A DNA stretch of 64,000 nucleotides from Enterobacter hormaechei subsp. xiangfangensis (GCF_001729785.1 NZ_CP017183.1:992001-1056000); one strand, 5' to 3'. Numbered from the stretch's first letter, positions 1 to 10,155 are shown. Notes: generated from the letters alone by a model not told the origin. Made by a program: numbers and translations.

Positions 1-1518
1 GTGAACAACCAGTCTCAGGTCAATGTTGAAAACTCCGGCCTGCTGGCGGATTCCATCACCCTGACCAATGCGTCTAGCCTGAACATCGGCGACAACGGCG
101 CGGTAGCAACCGATAGCCTGTATCTGGATAGCTACAGCCGTGCGGCACTGACTGAAGAGACAGCTGAGCTGTATGCCAACACCATTACCGTGGACAACGG
201 TGCAGAGCTGGCGCTGGGTCTGGGTCAGGTTGATACGCACAATATGGTGCTGACCGATGGCGGTGTACTCAACGTTGCCAGCCGCGATTATGTGCTGAAC
301 AGCGACCTGAACAACGCACGGTATATCACCAACGATCGCAATAAAGCGGACTACGACTATGGTGTTGTCGCGCTGAACTCTGACGGTCATCTGGCGGTGA
401 ACGGTGACGTTGCCGGTAACTATAAAGTGCGCATCGACGATGCGACCGGCGCAGGCTCCGTAGCTGACTACAAAAACAAAGAGATCATTCGCGTCTATGA
501 CAATAACGCGGATACCGCTGCCAGCTTTACTGCGGCAAATAAAGCTGATTTAGGTGCATACACCTATCAGGCGCAGCAGAAGGGCGACACCGTTGTTCTC
601 CAGCAGGAAGAGCTGACTGACTACGCCAACATGGCGCTGAGCATTCCTTCTGCTAATACCAACATCTGGAATCTGCAACAGGATACCGTGGGTACCCGTC
701 TGACCAACAGCCGTCATGGCCTGGCAGATAACGGCGGCGCATGGGTGAGCTATTTCGGCGGCAACTTTGACGCGGATAATGGCACCGTTAGCTACGATCA
801 GGACGTAAGCGGCATTATGGTAGGTCTGGATACTCAGATCGACGGTAATAACGCGAAGTGGATTGTCGGTGGTGCGGCTGGTTTCGCGAAGGGTGATATC
901 AGCGATCGTACGGGTCAGGTCGATCAGGACAGCCAGACTGCGATGATCTACGCGTCGGCGAAGTTCATGAACGATATCTTCCTCGACAGCTCACTGAGTT
1001 ACACCCGCTTCAACAACGACCTCTCTGCCACCATGAGCAATGGTCAGTATGTTGACGGTAATACCACGACTGACGCCGTTGGTTTCGGGATGAAACTGGG
1101 CTATGACTGGAAACCAAACCTGTCTGGCTACGTCACGCCTTACGCGGCGATTTCTGGCCTGTTCCAGTCCGGTGATGACTACCAGTTAAGCAACGACATG
1201 CGTATCGATGGTCAGTCTTACGACAGTATGCGTTATGAAGTCGGCGTGGATGCAGGTTATACCTTCAACTACGGCGGCGAGCAGGCATTAACGCCTTACT
1301 TCAAACTGGCTTACGTGTATGACGATGCTGACAACAATGCTGATATCAACAACGACAGCATTGATAACGGCGTAGAAGGCTCTGCGGTTCGCGTGGGACT
1401 GGGTACTCAGTTCAGCTTCACGAAAAACTTCAGTGCTTACACTGATGCGACTTATCTGGGCGGCGGCGACGTTGACCAGAACTGGGGAGCAAACCTGGGT
1501 GTGAAATATACCTGGTAA
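1..1518 (+). CDS. Autotransporter, C-terminal part (5' end outside window)
   Basis: Only the last 505 residues are visible; the reading frame is open at base 1, so the true start lies upstream. Residues 1 to about 210 look like the end of a beta-helical passenger: short repeats rich in Asn, Gly, Asp and Leu. Residues from about 245 to the end alternate Gly and aromatic residues as in an autotransporter outer-membrane beta-barrel (about 260 residues, the usual size), finishing in the aromatic ending YTW. The barrel would insert in the outer membrane and export the passenger. In E. coli K-12 the disrupted autotransporter yaiT sits at this place upstream of iprA, so this is probably an intact YaiT-like protein (inference from order). 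The passenger's target cannot be told from this part. Confidence 0.85.
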   Translation: MNNQSQVNVENSGLLADSITLTNASSLNIGDNGAVATDSLYLDSYSRAALTEETAELYANTITVDNGAELALGLGQVDTHNMVLTDGGVLNVASRDYVLNSDLNNARYITNDRNKADYDYGVVALNSDGHLAVNGDVAGNYKVRIDDATGAGSVADYKNKEIIRVYDNNADTAASFTAANKADLGAYTYQAQQKGDTVVLQQEELTDYANMALSIPSANTNIWNLQQDTVGTRLTNSRHGLADNGGAWVSYFGGNFDADNGTVSYDQDVSGIMVGLDTQIDGNNAKWIVGGAAGFAKGDISDRTGQVDQDSQTAMIYASAKFMNDIFLDSSLSYTRFNNDLSATMSNGQYVDGNTTTDAVGFGMKLGYDWKPNLSGYVTPYAAISGLFQSGDDYQLSNDMRIDGQSYDSMRYEVGVDAGYTFNYGGEQALTPYFKLAYVYDDADNNADINNDSIDNGVEGSAVRVGLGTQFSFTKNFSAYTDATYLGGGDVDQNWGANLGVKYTW

Positions 1519-1527
1519 GAAAAAAAC

Positions 1528-1553
1528 GCGGGGGATTTTGCCCCCGCTTTTTT
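1528..1553 (+). terminator. Rho-independent terminator of the autotransporter gene
   Basis: Perfect 7-bp stem GCGGGGG/CCCCCGC with a short AT loop followed by six T, ten bases after the stop codon. A run of A before the stem could also give it some activity in the other direction. Confidence 0.9.
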
Positions 1554-1606
1554 ATGTGCTTTAAAAATAATAAAGAACCGACAGATACAGATGACTTGAG
1601 GTATGC

Positions 1607-2233
1607 ATGAACGTTAATGCGAAACCACTTTCTGAATTAAGCCGGCTCATTAAGTGTCTGGAAATCGCCGGTACCCCATTTAAGACCGAACCACAACAAT
1701 TAATAACTACCGGCAATAATGATGATGAACCATTGACCGTTGTCATACAATCCGGTCTGACTGCCGTCCACCGTAAATCAGACGAATTACTTATGGGTAT
1801 TGCGCGGGCACCGTATATCCACGGTTTAAGCGCATGGATAAATGACAACTATCTTGAATATTCTCTGATTGCACAAACACCTTGTACCGGATTTTATTTG
1901 CCTGCCTCTACTGCATGCGAACTTATTCAAGAAGCGCATGTTTGGCAAGAAGCTTTCTGCTGGCTGTCATGGCTAAACCATTTACTGGGAAAACGTGATA
2001 TACAGCTGATTGGAAATAATTCCTATAGCCAAATTCGGGCGATGCTGTTGAATATGGCCGAGTGGGATGATGCGCTACGTTCAAAAATTGGTGTTATGAA
2101 TCATATTCAGCGTAGCACGCGTATTTCTCGTTCGGTCGTTGCGGAGGTTCTGGCGGCGCTGCGTCAGGGGAACTACATCAATATGAGCCGGGGCAAACTG
2201 GTCAGTATCAACCGTTTGCCCACGGACTATTGA
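1607..2233 (+). CDS. iprA: IprA/YaiV family transcriptional regulator
   Basis: A 208-residue protein of the YaiV/IprA family, described in E. coli and Salmonella as an inhibitor of hydrogen peroxide resistance. Its predicted fold is an N-terminal sensor-like domain and a C-terminal winged helix; the region around residues 160-205 (RSVVAEVLAALRQGNY, then a basic wing) fits a DNA-binding helix-turn-helix. The ATG is preceded by TGAGG at good spacing. It runs toward ampH, which is convergent with only two bases between the stop codons, the same arrangement as in E. coli. The effector and target genes cannot be read from the sequence. Confidence 0.85.
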   Translation: MNVNAKPLSELSRLIKCLEIAGTPFKTEPQQLITTGNNDDEPLTVVIQSGLTAVHRKSDELLMGIARAPYIHGLSAWINDNYLEYSLIAQTPCTGFYLPASTACELIQEAHVWQEAFCWLSWLNHLLGKRDIQLIGNNSYSQIRAMLLNMAEWDDALRSKIGVMNHIQRSTRISRSVVAEVLAALRQGNYINMSRGKLVSINRLPTDY

Positions 2234-2235
2234 GA

Positions 2236-3396
2236 TCAGTTAGAGGCCGTAAGCACCTGCGCTTTATTGGCGCTCAGCTCGGCCACCAGATTATTTACGC
2301 CATCACTCATATTCACGAAGCGTGTATTTGGCGACCGGGTGACCACCACAAAAGCACCTACGTTTGATTGCGGAATCATCGCCATATAGGTGATGAATCC
2401 GCCACCTCCACCGGTTTTTTGAATAATCCCCGGTCGGCCATCTTTTGGCGCCATATACACCCAGCCCATGCCGAGGGCATCGGCTTTACCGGGTACATCC
2501 ATGCCAATGACGCGACGTAACTGAGCACGCTGGTAGATGAGCGTCTGCATGCGGTCGGCCTGATTGCTGCGCGCGTAAAAATCCGATGAGAGGAACTGTT
2601 GCATCCAGCGCATCATGTCGCCAGGCGTAGAGTAAACTCCACCGCTGCCAATGGCGGCCAGCGTGTTATTGCACGGGCTGGCCCCTTTTTCCGCCACCAT
2701 CAGACGCTTGCACTGGTCCGGGGAGGGGGTGTAAGTGGTATCTTTCATCCCGAGCGGACGCGTGATCTGCTCTTCAAACAGTTGAGGGTAGGGCTTACCC
2801 GAGGCCGTCGCTAAAGCGTCGGCCAGCAGATCAAACGCCAGGTTAGAATAGCCGGCCTGCGAGCCCGGGGCCGATTTCAGGGTTGCTGTGCTCAGGTAGT
2901 TCCAGCGTTGCTCACGGGTTGGCCAGACAAAGACAGGGCGATGCGCAGCGCCACCGGGCTGTTCTCGCGGCAGGGCGCTGGTATGGGTCGCCAGATTCAC
3001 CAGTCTGATCGGCGTTCCCTGATATGTCGGAACGCGAGCGCCGGGCGGCGCATATTTGCTGAGCGGATCGTCGAGTTTCACCACGCCCTGATCGAGCAGT
3101 TTCACCAGCATTTCGCTGGTCATCAGCTTGGTTATCGACGCGACACGGATAACGGAATCCAGCTGCGGACGAACGTTATTTCCCGGACGTGTTTCACCGA
3201 AGCTGCGAAACACCCGCTGGTTACCGTCGATCACGACCAGCGCCATTCCCGTCGCACCGCTGCCGTAATAAATAAGGTTCGCGTAGCGATCGGCAATGTC
3301 AGAGGCCAGAACCGGGGCCGTCAGAGGCTGTGCTGCCTGGGCGGTGGACAGGCTCACCGCACACAGCGCGGCGATAGAGAGCAGACAACGTTTCAA
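2236..3396 (-). CDS. ampH: AmpH, class C-like penicillin-binding protein (DD-carboxypeptidase/endopeptidase)
   Basis: Periplasmic serine peptidase related to class C beta-lactamases, acting in peptidoglycan remodelling and recycling. All three catalytic motifs are present: SITK at residues 87-90, YSN at 183-185 and KTG at 327-329. Residues 1-22 form a signal peptide ending near AQA. The frame is open for 49 further codons upstream, but homology begins at the sequence KRCLL preceded by a TTG codon, so I place the start at TTG 3396 (386 residues, the family length). The Shine-Dalgarno sequence there is weak. E. coli AmpH does not give strong beta-lactam resistance, so this should not be counted as the chromosomal AmpC. 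Confidence 0.9.
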   Translation of the reverse strand: MKRCLLSIAALCAVSLSTAQAAQPLTAPVLASDIADRYANLIYYGSGATGMALVVIDGNQRVFRSFGETRPGNNVRPQLDSVIRVASITKLMTSEMLVKLLDQGVVKLDDPLSKYAPPGARVPTYQGTPIRLVNLATHTSALPREQPGGAAHRPVFVWPTREQRWNYLSTATLKSAPGSQAGYSNLAFDLLADALATASGKPYPQLFEEQITRPLGMKDTTYTPSPDQCKRLMVAEKGASPCNNTLAAIGSGGVYSTPGDMMRWMQQFLSSDFYARSNQADRMQTLIYQRAQLRRVIGMDVPGKADALGMGWVYMAPKDGRPGIIQKTGGGGGFITYMAMIPQSNVGAFVVVTRSPNTRFVNMSDGVNNLVAELSANKAQVLTASN

Positions 3397-3626
3397 CGAA
3401 AAGCATCCATCAAGTGAATAAGGAAAGTTACGGGTAGTTATACTACTAATCGGCGTCGGGCAATGGCCCGATTTGCATAACGATAGCGAGAAAAACGTAA
3501 CCGTGGGTAAATTTGAACAATTTACTTGCGGCGTGGCTCCCATTTTGTGACATCGACCGTATGATAGACGCTACGATCGCTGTTGCGAATGAAACGCACC
3601 GAAACAATTCCTGAAAACGGGGAAGC

Positions 3627-3654
3627 GAACTAATAATTCACCCGCAGGTCTCAC
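3627..3654 (+). promoter_or_regulatory. Candidate sigma-E promoter for sbmA-yaiW
   Basis: GAACTA and GTCTCA are separated by 15 bases, the same spacing as in the sigma-E promoter rpoH P3. sbmA-yaiW is a known sigma-E regulon member in E. coli. The element lies about 95 bases before the sbmA start. The rest of the 351-bp ampH-sbmA gap shows a 5-bp hairpin (CGGGC/GCCCG at 3457-3470) and no gene. Confidence 0.5.
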
Positions 3655-3747
3655 TTTTTTGCCTGAGCCGGGAGGCTGGCACAGGCAAGGTTTCGTGTGG
3701 CGATATGTTGAACACAGCAACAGCCATAACAACAAGAAGGAAGCACA

Positions 3748-4968
3748 ATGTTTAAGTCTTTTTTCCCAAAGCCGGGGCCCTTTTTCCTGTCGGCATTTAT
3801 TTGGGCACTGCTGGCTGTCATTTTCTGGCAGGCCGGTGGCGGCGCGTGGCTGACCCGTCTTACGGGGGCAACGGGCGATATTCCCATTAGCGCAGCGCGC
3901 TTCTGGTCCATGAGCTATCTGCTTTTCTACGCTTATTACGTGCTCTGCGTAGGGCTTTTTGCCATGTTCTGGTTTGTCTATTCTCCTCACCGCTGGCAAT
4001 ACTGGTCGATTCTCGGCACGTCGTTAATCATCTTTGTCACCTGGTTCCTGGTTGAGGTGGGCGTAGCGGTCAACGCCTGGTATGCGCCGTTTTACGATCT
4101 GATCCAGACGGCGCTGAGTTCGCCGCATAAAGTGACCATTAACCAGTTCTACCATGAGGTGGGGATCTTCCTCGGCATCGCCCTCATCGCCGTGGTGATC
4201 GGCGTGATGAATAACTTTTTCGTCAGCCACTATGTGTTCCGCTGGCGTACCGCGATGAACGAACACTATATGGCGCACTGGCAGCACCTGCGACATATCG
4301 AAGGTGCCGCACAGCGTGTGCAGGAAGACACCATGCGTTTTGCCTCTACTCTGGAAGATATGGGCGTGAGCTTTATCAACGCCATCATGACGCTGATCGC
4401 CTTCCTGCCGGTGCTGGTGACGCTCTCGTCGCACGTTCCGGAGCTGCCGATTGTCGGCCATCTGCCCTACGGCCTGGTGATTGCCGCGATTGTCTGGTCG
4501 CTGATGGGAACGGGGCTGCTGGCGGTGGTAGGGATCAAGTTGCCGGGGCTGGAGTTTAAAAACCAGCGCGTGGAAGCGGCCTACCGTAAAGAGCTGGTGT
4601 ATGGTGAAGACGATGCCAACCGTGCGTCACCGCCTACCGTGCGTGAGCTGTTTGGCGCCGTACGTCGTAACTACTTCCGCCTCTATTTCCATTACATGTA
4701 TTTCAATATCGCGCGCATTCTTTATCTTCAGGTTGATAACGTTTTCGGGTTGTTCCTGCTGTTCCCGTCCATCGTTGCGGGTACGATTACGCTCGGTCTG
4801 ATGACCCAAATCACCAACGTCTTTGGTCAGGTTCGCGGTTCGTTCCAGTATCTGATTAGCTCCTGGACTACGCTTGTGGAGCTGATGTCCATCTACAAAC
4901 GTTTACGCAGTTTCGAGCGTGAGCTGGACGATAAGGACGTGCAGGAAGTCACCCATACATTAGGTTAA
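3748..4968 (+). CDS. sbmA: SbmA/BacA peptide transporter
   Basis: Inner-membrane homodimeric transporter that imports peptides such as microcins B17 and J25, bleomycin and proline-rich antimicrobial peptides using the proton gradient. The 406 residues match the E. coli protein in length; hydrophobic segments are visible near residues 12-32, 55-85, 90-115, 140-165, 210-235, 240-265 and 320-360. It is the ABC-exporter-like membrane domain without an ATPase. The start has an AAGGAAG Shine-Dalgarno sequence. yaiW follows after 12 bases, so the two are almost certainly one operon, probably from the sigma-E-type promoter upstream. Confidence 0.95.
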   Translation: MFKSFFPKPGPFFLSAFIWALLAVIFWQAGGGAWLTRLTGATGDIPISAARFWSMSYLLFYAYYVLCVGLFAMFWFVYSPHRWQYWSILGTSLIIFVTWFLVEVGVAVNAWYAPFYDLIQTALSSPHKVTINQFYHEVGIFLGIALIAVVIGVMNNFFVSHYVFRWRTAMNEHYMAHWQHLRHIEGAAQRVQEDTMRFASTLEDMGVSFINAIMTLIAFLPVLVTLSSHVPELPIVGHLPYGLVIAAIVWSLMGTGLLAVVGIKLPGLEFKNQRVEAAYRKELVYGEDDANRASPPTVRELFGAVRRNYFRLYFHYMYFNIARILYLQVDNVFGLFLLFPSIVAGTITLGLMTQITNVFGQVRGSFQYLISSWTTLVELMSIYKRLRSFERELDDKDVQEVTHTLG

Positions 4969-4980
4969 AAAGGAATTGCT

Positions 4981-6078
4981 ATGCCATTTGCCGTACCACG
5001 TGCATTACCTCTGACGTTACTCGCCGCTTTCGTGCTGGCGGGCTGTGCCGAAAAAGGGGCTGCCCCGCTCAAAGAAGGGGAGAAGCCTGTGGATGTGGCG
5101 AGCGTGGTGCGGCAGAAGATGCCCGCCAGCGTGAAGGATCGCAGTGAGTGGGCTGATGCGCTGGCAACGACCTTCAAAAGCCAGAAGATCGCGCCTACCG
5201 AAGAGAATATCTGCTCGGTGCTCGCGGTGGCGCAGCAGGAATCGATGTATCAGTCAGATCCTGTTGTGCCTGGCCTGAACAAAATCGCCTGGAAAGAGAT
5301 CGACCGCCGGGCCGAATCGATGCATATCCCGGTTTTCCTGGTACATACCGCCCTTAAAATCACCTCGCCAAACGGTAAAAGCTATAGCGAACGGCTGGAT
5401 ACGGTGAAAACCGAGAAGCAGCTTAGCGCCATTTTCGATGATTTCATCAATATGGTGCCGATGGGGCAGAGGCTGTTTGGATCGCTGAATCCGGTGCATA
5501 CCGGCGGTCCGATGCAGGTGAGTATCGCATTTGCGGAAAAGCATACCGACGGCTATCCGTGGGATATCGATGGTACGGTGCGTCAGGAGGTCTTCTCCCT
5601 GCGCGGTGGGCTTTGGTTTGGGACGTATCACCTGCTGAATTATCGGGCCAACTACGATAAACCGCTGTATCGCTTTGCCGACTTTAATGCGGGCTGGTAT
5701 GCCAGCCGAAATGCAGCCTTCCAGAATGCGGTAAGCCGCGCCAGCGGTGTGAAGCTCGCTTTGGATGGCGATCTCATTGCATACGGCAGCAGTGAGGCTG
5801 GGACCACCGAACGTGCGGTGCGAAAACTCTCGACGAAGCTGGAGATGAGCAACAACGACATTCGCCGACAGCTGGAGAAGGGCGACAGCCTGGCGTTTGA
5901 GAAAACGGATCTCTATAAGCAGGTCTTTGCGCTGGCCGAGAAGAAAAGTGGAAAGGCATTACCCAGAGCCATTCTGCCAGGGATTCAGCTGGAAAGCCCG
6001 AAGATCACGCGTAACCTGACGACCGCCTGGTTCGCGAAACGCGTGGACGATCGTCGGGCACGCTGTATGGGACTGTAA
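4981..6078 (+). CDS. yaiW: YaiW, surface-exposed outer membrane lipoprotein
   Basis: A 365-residue lipoprotein of the DUF1615 family. The lipobox LAGC ends at Cys22 after a short hydrophobic signal. The E. coli homologue is a palmitoylated outer-membrane lipoprotein that helps uptake of proline-rich antimicrobial peptides together with SbmA, which agrees with its position directly behind sbmA. The Shine-Dalgarno AAGGAAT lies just before the ATG. The stop codon abuts the convergent yaiY stop with no gap, as in E. coli. No catalytic motif is obvious to me. Confidence 0.92.
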   Translation: MPFAVPRALPLTLLAAFVLAGCAEKGAAPLKEGEKPVDVASVVRQKMPASVKDRSEWADALATTFKSQKIAPTEENICSVLAVAQQESMYQSDPVVPGLNKIAWKEIDRRAESMHIPVFLVHTALKITSPNGKSYSERLDTVKTEKQLSAIFDDFINMVPMGQRLFGSLNPVHTGGPMQVSIAFAEKHTDGYPWDIDGTVRQEVFSLRGGLWFGTYHLLNYRANYDKPLYRFADFNAGWYASRNAAFQNAVSRASGVKLALDGDLIAYGSSEAGTTERAVRKLSTKLEMSNNDIRRQLEKGDSLAFEKTDLYKQVFALAEKKSGKALPRAILPGIQLESPKITRNLTTAWFAKRVDDRRARCMGL

Positions 6079-6381
6079 TCAGTGGCGATTGCGCCAGCGC
6101 AGGACGAGGGCAATCACGCCCAGAACCATGCTGCCCGCGAGGAAGGGAATGAGTCCAAATACGGTGCTCACGCCTAAACCGATTTCAACGCGTGGGCGGC
6201 CTGTATCCTGCACCTGCATCAGATGCTCATACACGCCAGGAGCATGCACCAGCATATTCAGCAGTTGGGTTCCTGCCCAGAAACAAAACAGAACAAACAG
6301 GGCATAGGCAATATTCCCCGCCGTGGAGGTTTTTGGTTGTTTTCCGCCAAAAATCGGTTTCGACAATGTAAAGTCTGCCAT
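6079..6381 (-). CDS. yaiY: YaiY, small inner-membrane protein (DUF2755)
   Basis: A 100-residue protein with two hydrophobic segments (about residues 22-45 and 70-95), so probably a two-pass inner-membrane protein. The function is unknown; the family is confined to enterobacteria. I chose the ATG at 6381 rather than the upstream in-frame ATG because it is preceded by GGGAGG at proper spacing and because the family starts MADFTLSK. Divergent from yaiZ across a 248-bp gap that must hold both promoters. Confidence 0.88.
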   Translation of the reverse strand: MADFTLSKPIFGGKQPKTSTAGNIAYALFVLFCFWAGTQLLNMLVHAPGVYEHLMQVQDTGRPRVEIGLGVSTVFGLIPFLAGSMVLGVIALVLRWRNRH

Positions 6382-6629
6382 AAGACCTCCCGAAAATATC
6401 ACTCTGTTTTAATACGCGTCGTACAGGGTGAGTGTGACAGGTCATAGCATTTGTCAATATCAGAATCGTGGGAAATTCGGTTCAGGATTTCTCCTGGATT
6501 GTCGAATTCTGCATCACGTCACAAATTGATAACATAAGTGAAACTGCGCTGCTTTTCAGAATTTACGTATCCGCCACAGACGCCTTTATCAAACTGTGAG
6601 AGGATAGTTTTTTTTCTGCCGGAGTTGTC

Positions 6630-6851
6630 ATGAAGCTCACTTCCAAACTACGCCGTGACTGGCATTACTACGCCTTTGCGATCGGGCTGATCTTTATTCT
6701 CAACGGTGTTGTCGGGCTGCTGGGATTTGAAGCGAAAGGCTGGCAAACCTATGCGGTTGGGCTGGTGACCTGGGTAATCAGTTTCTGGCTGGCGGGATTC
6801 ATTATCCGCCGTCGCCCCGATGAGACGACGACGGCAGAGAAAACCGACTAA
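6630..6851 (+). CDS. yaiZ: YaiZ, small inner-membrane protein (DUF2754)
   Basis: A 73-residue protein with two close membrane segments (about residues 13-33 and 39-60) and a charged RRRPDE C-terminal tail. It is nearly identical to E. coli YaiZ in the membrane part. The function is unknown. The ATG is preceded by CCGGAG eight bases upstream. It is convergent with ddlA; the two stop codons are 3 bases apart and share a small palindrome (CCGTTAGTTAACGG, 6852-6865). Confidence 0.88.
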   Translation: MKLTSKLRRDWHYYAFAIGLIFILNGVVGLLGFEAKGWQTYAVGLVTWVISFWLAGFIIRRRPDETTTAEKTD

Positions 6852-6854
6852 CCG

Positions 6855-7952
6855 TTAGTTAACGGAGCTTTTCAGGGCGCTGTCAGCGGCGTGACGCTCC
6901 AGCGCCAGTTCAATCAGGCGGGTGATCAGTTCCGGATAGCTTATCCCGCTGGCCTGCCACAGTTTCGGGTACATGCTGATATTGGTAAAGCCCGGCAGGG
7001 TGTTGATTTCGTTAATCACCACCTCGTTATCCGGCGTCAGAAACACGTCGACGCGCGCCATCCCACAGCATCCCAGCGCCTGATAGGCTTCAACGGCGAT
7101 CGCGCGGATCTTGTCGTTAACGTCAGGATCGAGCGCGGCGGGGACCACAACCTGGGCACCTTTATCGTCAATATATTTGGTGTCGTAGGAATAGAAGTCG
7201 CTGTTCAGCACTACTTCACCGCAGGTACTCGCCTGTGGGAAGTCGTTGCCCAGTACGGCGCACTCAATTTCGCGTCCGTTAATTCCCTGCTCAACCACCA
7301 CCTTATGGTCAAACTCAAAGGCCAGACGAACGGCTTCGTTAAACTGCGCTTCGCTGGTGACTTTGCTGACGCCAACGGACGAGCCCTGATTTGCTGGTTT
7401 CACAAATAGCGGCAGGCCGAGTTGCGCCTGGATCTGCGCGAAGCTATGTTTATCGCGGTTGGCACGAGTAAGCGTCACGAACGGCGCAATATTCAGACCG
7501 GCGTCGCGCAGGAGACGTTTTGTGACGTCTTTATCCATGCAGGCGGCAGAGCCCAGCACATCGGAACCGACAAACGGCAGGTTCGCCATCCGCAGCATGC
7601 CTTGCAGGGAGCCGTCTTCGCCCAGCGTGCCGTGAACGATAGGAAACACCACGTCAATCTGTGCCAGCGCCTGCGCGTTCCCGGCATCGATAAGCTGTCC
7701 CTGTACCACGCCTGGAACCGTTGCGACGCTGATATCAGAAGGATTAAGGGCGATGTGCGCCGGATCGTCAGCGTGTAACAGATACTGGCTGGCATCGTTA
7801 ACATGCCACTGGCCCTGTTTATCTATGCCCAGCAGCACCACGTCAAAACGGCTTTTATCAATCGCATCAACGATATTTTTAGCCGATTGCAATGACACCT
7901 CGTGCTCTGCCGATTTTCCCCCAAAGACAATACCTACGCGCTGCTTTGCCAT
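6855..7952 (-). CDS. ddlA: D-alanine--D-alanine ligase A
   Basis: Cytoplasmic ATP-grasp ligase joining two D-Ala to give the terminal dipeptide of the peptidoglycan precursor. 365 residues starting [18 protein letters not shown]; the earlier in-frame start would add 14 residues outside the family. Typical Ddl elements are visible: the N-terminal [11 protein letters not shown] loop, the ATP-binding [12 protein letters not shown] stretch, and the C-terminal [11 protein letters not shown] metal/D-Ala site. This is the DdlA isoenzyme; ddlB normally lies in the mra cluster elsewhere. It is divergent from an extensin-like putative metallopeptidase with about 100 bp between, which may matter for D-Ala-D-Ala metabolism (inference). 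Confidence 0.97.
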   Translation of the reverse strand: MAKQRVGIVFGGKSAEHEVSLQSAKNIVDAIDKSRFDVVLLGIDKQGQWHVNDASQYLLHADDPAHIALNPSDISVATVPGVVQGQLIDAGNAQALAQIDVVFPIVHGTLGEDGSLQGMLRMANLPFVGSDVLGSAACMDKDVTKRLLRDAGLNIAPFVTLTRANRDKHSFAQIQAQLGLPLFVKPANQGSSVGVSKVTSEAQFNEAVRLAFEFDHKVVVEQGINGREIECAVLGNDFPQASTCGEVVLNSDFYSYDTKYIDDKGAQVVVPAALDPDVNDKIRAIAVEAYQALGCCGMARVDVFLTPDNEVVINEINTLPGFTNISMYPKLWQASGISYPELITRLIELALERHAADSALKSSVN

Positions 7953-8056
7953 CTCACTCTCTTCCAGTCTGACGAAAAGCCAATAACATACCACGATGCC
8001 CGGCGGGTTTCGCGGCCTTCTGCCATAATGTTTTGAGGGATGCTGAAGGGGGGCGC

Positions 8057-8740
8057 GTGAAAGGAAAAGGTCTGTTTATTCTTATTGTTATTGCCGGGAT
8101 CGTCACGGTGGGCTACCGCTGGTTGCCGTCGCAGTACAACCCTTTCGTGCCGCTTACGCTTGACGATCCGCCCGGAAAAATAACTCAGTTTAAACTTCGG
8201 CGTTTAACCCCCCAGGCGTGCGAAAGCCTGTTAACGCAGGCGAACCAACGTCGGCTTATCCGTACCCAGGCGGTCGCTGACAGCGCCGGGGAGTGTCCAC
8301 TGAGTAACGTGGTGCGCGTACGTGATTTTGGCCCGGTCAGCCTGAACAGCAGCTTTCTTGCCAGTTGCCCGCTGGCGTTAAGTTCGGCGCTGTTTGTCAG
8401 CCAGCAGGCCCGGCCGCTCACCAAAACCTGGACGGGAAGCGAGCTTGCGCGTATTGAACATCTGGGCAGCTTTGCTTGCCGCAATATCTACAGCCGCCCG
8501 GATGCGCGGCGCAGCGAACATGCCACGGCGGATGCGCTGGATATCAGCGCTTTCAGGCTGGCAAACGGACAGCGTGTTACCGTTCTAAACGGCTGGAAAG
8601 CGGAAAAGACGCAGCCCTGGCTACAGGCGCTGCTCTCGGCAAGCTGTGGTTATTACGGTAACAGTCTGGGACCGGACTATAATGCCGCCCATGCCAACCA
8701 TTTCCATCTGGGAATGCGCGGATATGGATTATGTCGATGA
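8057..8740 (+). CDS. Extensin-like family protein with LAS-type metallopeptidase signature
   Basis: A 227-residue protein with an N-terminal membrane anchor or uncleaved signal (residues 5-22) and a periplasmic domain resembling the extensin-like C-terminal family. Six cysteines after the anchor (near residues 55, 80, 104, 141, 197 and 226) suggest disulfides. H155-x6-D162 (HATADALD) and H215-F-H217 match the zinc-ligand pattern H-x6-D plus HxH of LAS peptidases (VanX/VanY, MepA, lysostaphin types). A TTG start eight codons earlier is possible; I prefer GTG 8057 because of the AGGGGGG before it. Not present here in E. coli K-12. Substrate unknown; a D-Ala-D-Ala or cross-link hydrolase is an inference. 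Confidence 0.75.
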   Translation: MKGKGLFILIVIAGIVTVGYRWLPSQYNPFVPLTLDDPPGKITQFKLRRLTPQACESLLTQANQRRLIRTQAVADSAGECPLSNVVRVRDFGPVSLNSSFLASCPLALSSALFVSQQARPLTKTWTGSELARIEHLGSFACRNIYSRPDARRSEHATADALDISAFRLANGQRVTVLNGWKAEKTQPWLQALLSASCGYYGNSLGPDYNAAHANHFHLGMRGYGLCR

Positions 8741-8891
8741 AGCATAATCTTCCGCCGAAATTTGGATGAATTGTGACTTATTTCACAAATATGATGACTG
8801 GGAAGATAAAACACCAAAGTCTGCAAGGCCGCATCTCTGGCGCTATGTCATTGCGCGTAACTTGCTAATCTGTCGGCGAATTCGCCTAAAA

Positions 8892-10124
8892 ATGAAGACT
8901 ATTTCTGTTATGGAATCCTGGAAAGTTAACCTCATTTCAGTCTGGTTCGGCTGCTTCTTCACCGGACTGGCTATCAGCCAGATATTGCCCTTCCTGCCGC
9001 TGTATGTGTCGCAGCTGGGGGTCACTTCCCATGAAGCGCTCTCCATGTGGTCCGGCCTGACGTTCAGCGTGACGTTTCTGGTCTCCGCCATTGTGTCGCC
9101 GATGTGGGGTAGCCTGGCAGATCGCAAGGGGCGCAAGTTGATGCTGCTCCGCGCCTCGCTGGGGATGGCGATAGCCATTTTGCTCCAGGCCTTCGCCACC
9201 AACGTCTGGCAGCTGTTTATTCTGCGGGCGATAATGGGGCTGACCTCTGGGTACATTCCGAATGCCATGGCGCTGGTGGCCTCACAGGTACCGCGTGAGC
9301 GAAGCGGCTGGGCGCTCAGCACGCTTTCCACCGCCCAGATCAGCGGGGTCATTGGCGGCCCGCTGCTCGGCGGCTTCCTGGCGGACCATGTCGGGCTGCG
9401 TGCGGTCTTTATCATTACTGCGATCCTGCTGACGATCAGCTTTCTGGTCACCCTTTTTCTGATTAAAGAGGGCGGGCGGCCTGTTGTCAGCAAATCCGAA
9501 CGCCTGAGCGGAAAAGCGGTTTTCGCCTCGCTGCCTTATCCTGGCCTGATGATTAGCCTCTTTGTGACGACGATGGTGATCCAGCTCTGTAATGGCTCGG
9601 TGGGGCCGATTCTGGCGCTGTTTATCAAGTCGATGGCGCCGGACAGCAGCAACATTGCGTTTCTGAGCGGGATGATTGCCGCCGTGCCGGGCGTGTCGGC
9701 GCTGATGTCTGCTCCGCGCCTGGGGAAACTGGGCGACAGGATCGGTACGGCACGTATTCTGATGGCAACGCTCATCATTGCGGTGATCCTTTTCTTTGCC
9801 ATGTCATTCGTCACCACACCTCTTCAGTTGGGCATCCTGCGCTTCCTGCTTGGCTTCGCGGATGGCGCCATGCTGCCCGCTGTTCAGACGCTGCTGGTGA
9901 AATATTCCAGTGACCAGGTAACCGGCCGCATTTTTGGCTACAACAAGTCGTTCATGTATTTAGGCAACGTAGCGGGCCCGCTTATTGGCGCCTCGGTCTC
10001 GGCGATGGCGGGTTTCCGCTGGGTATTTGCCGCTACGGCGGTGGTGGTACTGCTGAATATTATTCAACTGGCCTTCGCCTTACGCCGTCGCAGGCGAATC
10101 GCTGAGGCAAAGTCGGCCCGGTAA
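8892..10124 (+). CDS. MFS drug efflux transporter, MdtG-like
   Basis: A 410-residue 12-helix major facilitator. The sequence resembles E. coli MdtG: FLPLYV.QLGVT near the N terminus, the loop 2-3 motif [24 protein letters not shown] in the second half, and [20 protein letters not shown]. MdtG is a proton antiporter giving low-level fosfomycin and deoxycholate resistance, but this is a divergent paralogue at a different locus, so the substrate is unknown. The frame is open further upstream; family alignment puts the start at ATG 8892 or ATG 8910 (MESWKVNL), neither with a strong Shine-Dalgarno. It forms, with the extensin-like gene, a two-gene insertion between ddlA and iraP relative to E. coli K-12. 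Confidence 0.85.
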   Translation: MKTISVMESWKVNLISVWFGCFFTGLAISQILPFLPLYVSQLGVTSHEALSMWSGLTFSVTFLVSAIVSPMWGSLADRKGRKLMLLRASLGMAIAILLQAFATNVWQLFILRAIMGLTSGYIPNAMALVASQVPRERSGWALSTLSTAQISGVIGGPLLGGFLADHVGLRAVFIITAILLTISFLVTLFLIKEGGRPVVSKSERLSGKAVFASLPYPGLMISLFVTTMVIQLCNGSVGPILALFIKSMAPDSSNIAFLSGMIAAVPGVSALMSAPRLGKLGDRIGTARILMATLIIAVILFFAMSFVTTPLQLGILRFLLGFADGAMLPAVQTLLVKYSSDQVTGRIFGYNKSFMYLGNVAGPLIGASVSAMAGFRWVFAATAVVVLLNIIQLAFALRRRRRIAEAKSAR

Positions 10125-10155
10125 ACACGATAATATATTATTTATTCTTATGAAC

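Noticed and set aside
2236..3396. ampH as the chromosomal AmpC beta-lactamase
   Set aside because: It has the SxxK, YxN and KTG motifs of the class C fold, but sequence and neighbourhood (iprA, sbmA) identify AmpH; ampC lies elsewhere in Enterobacter next to ampR.
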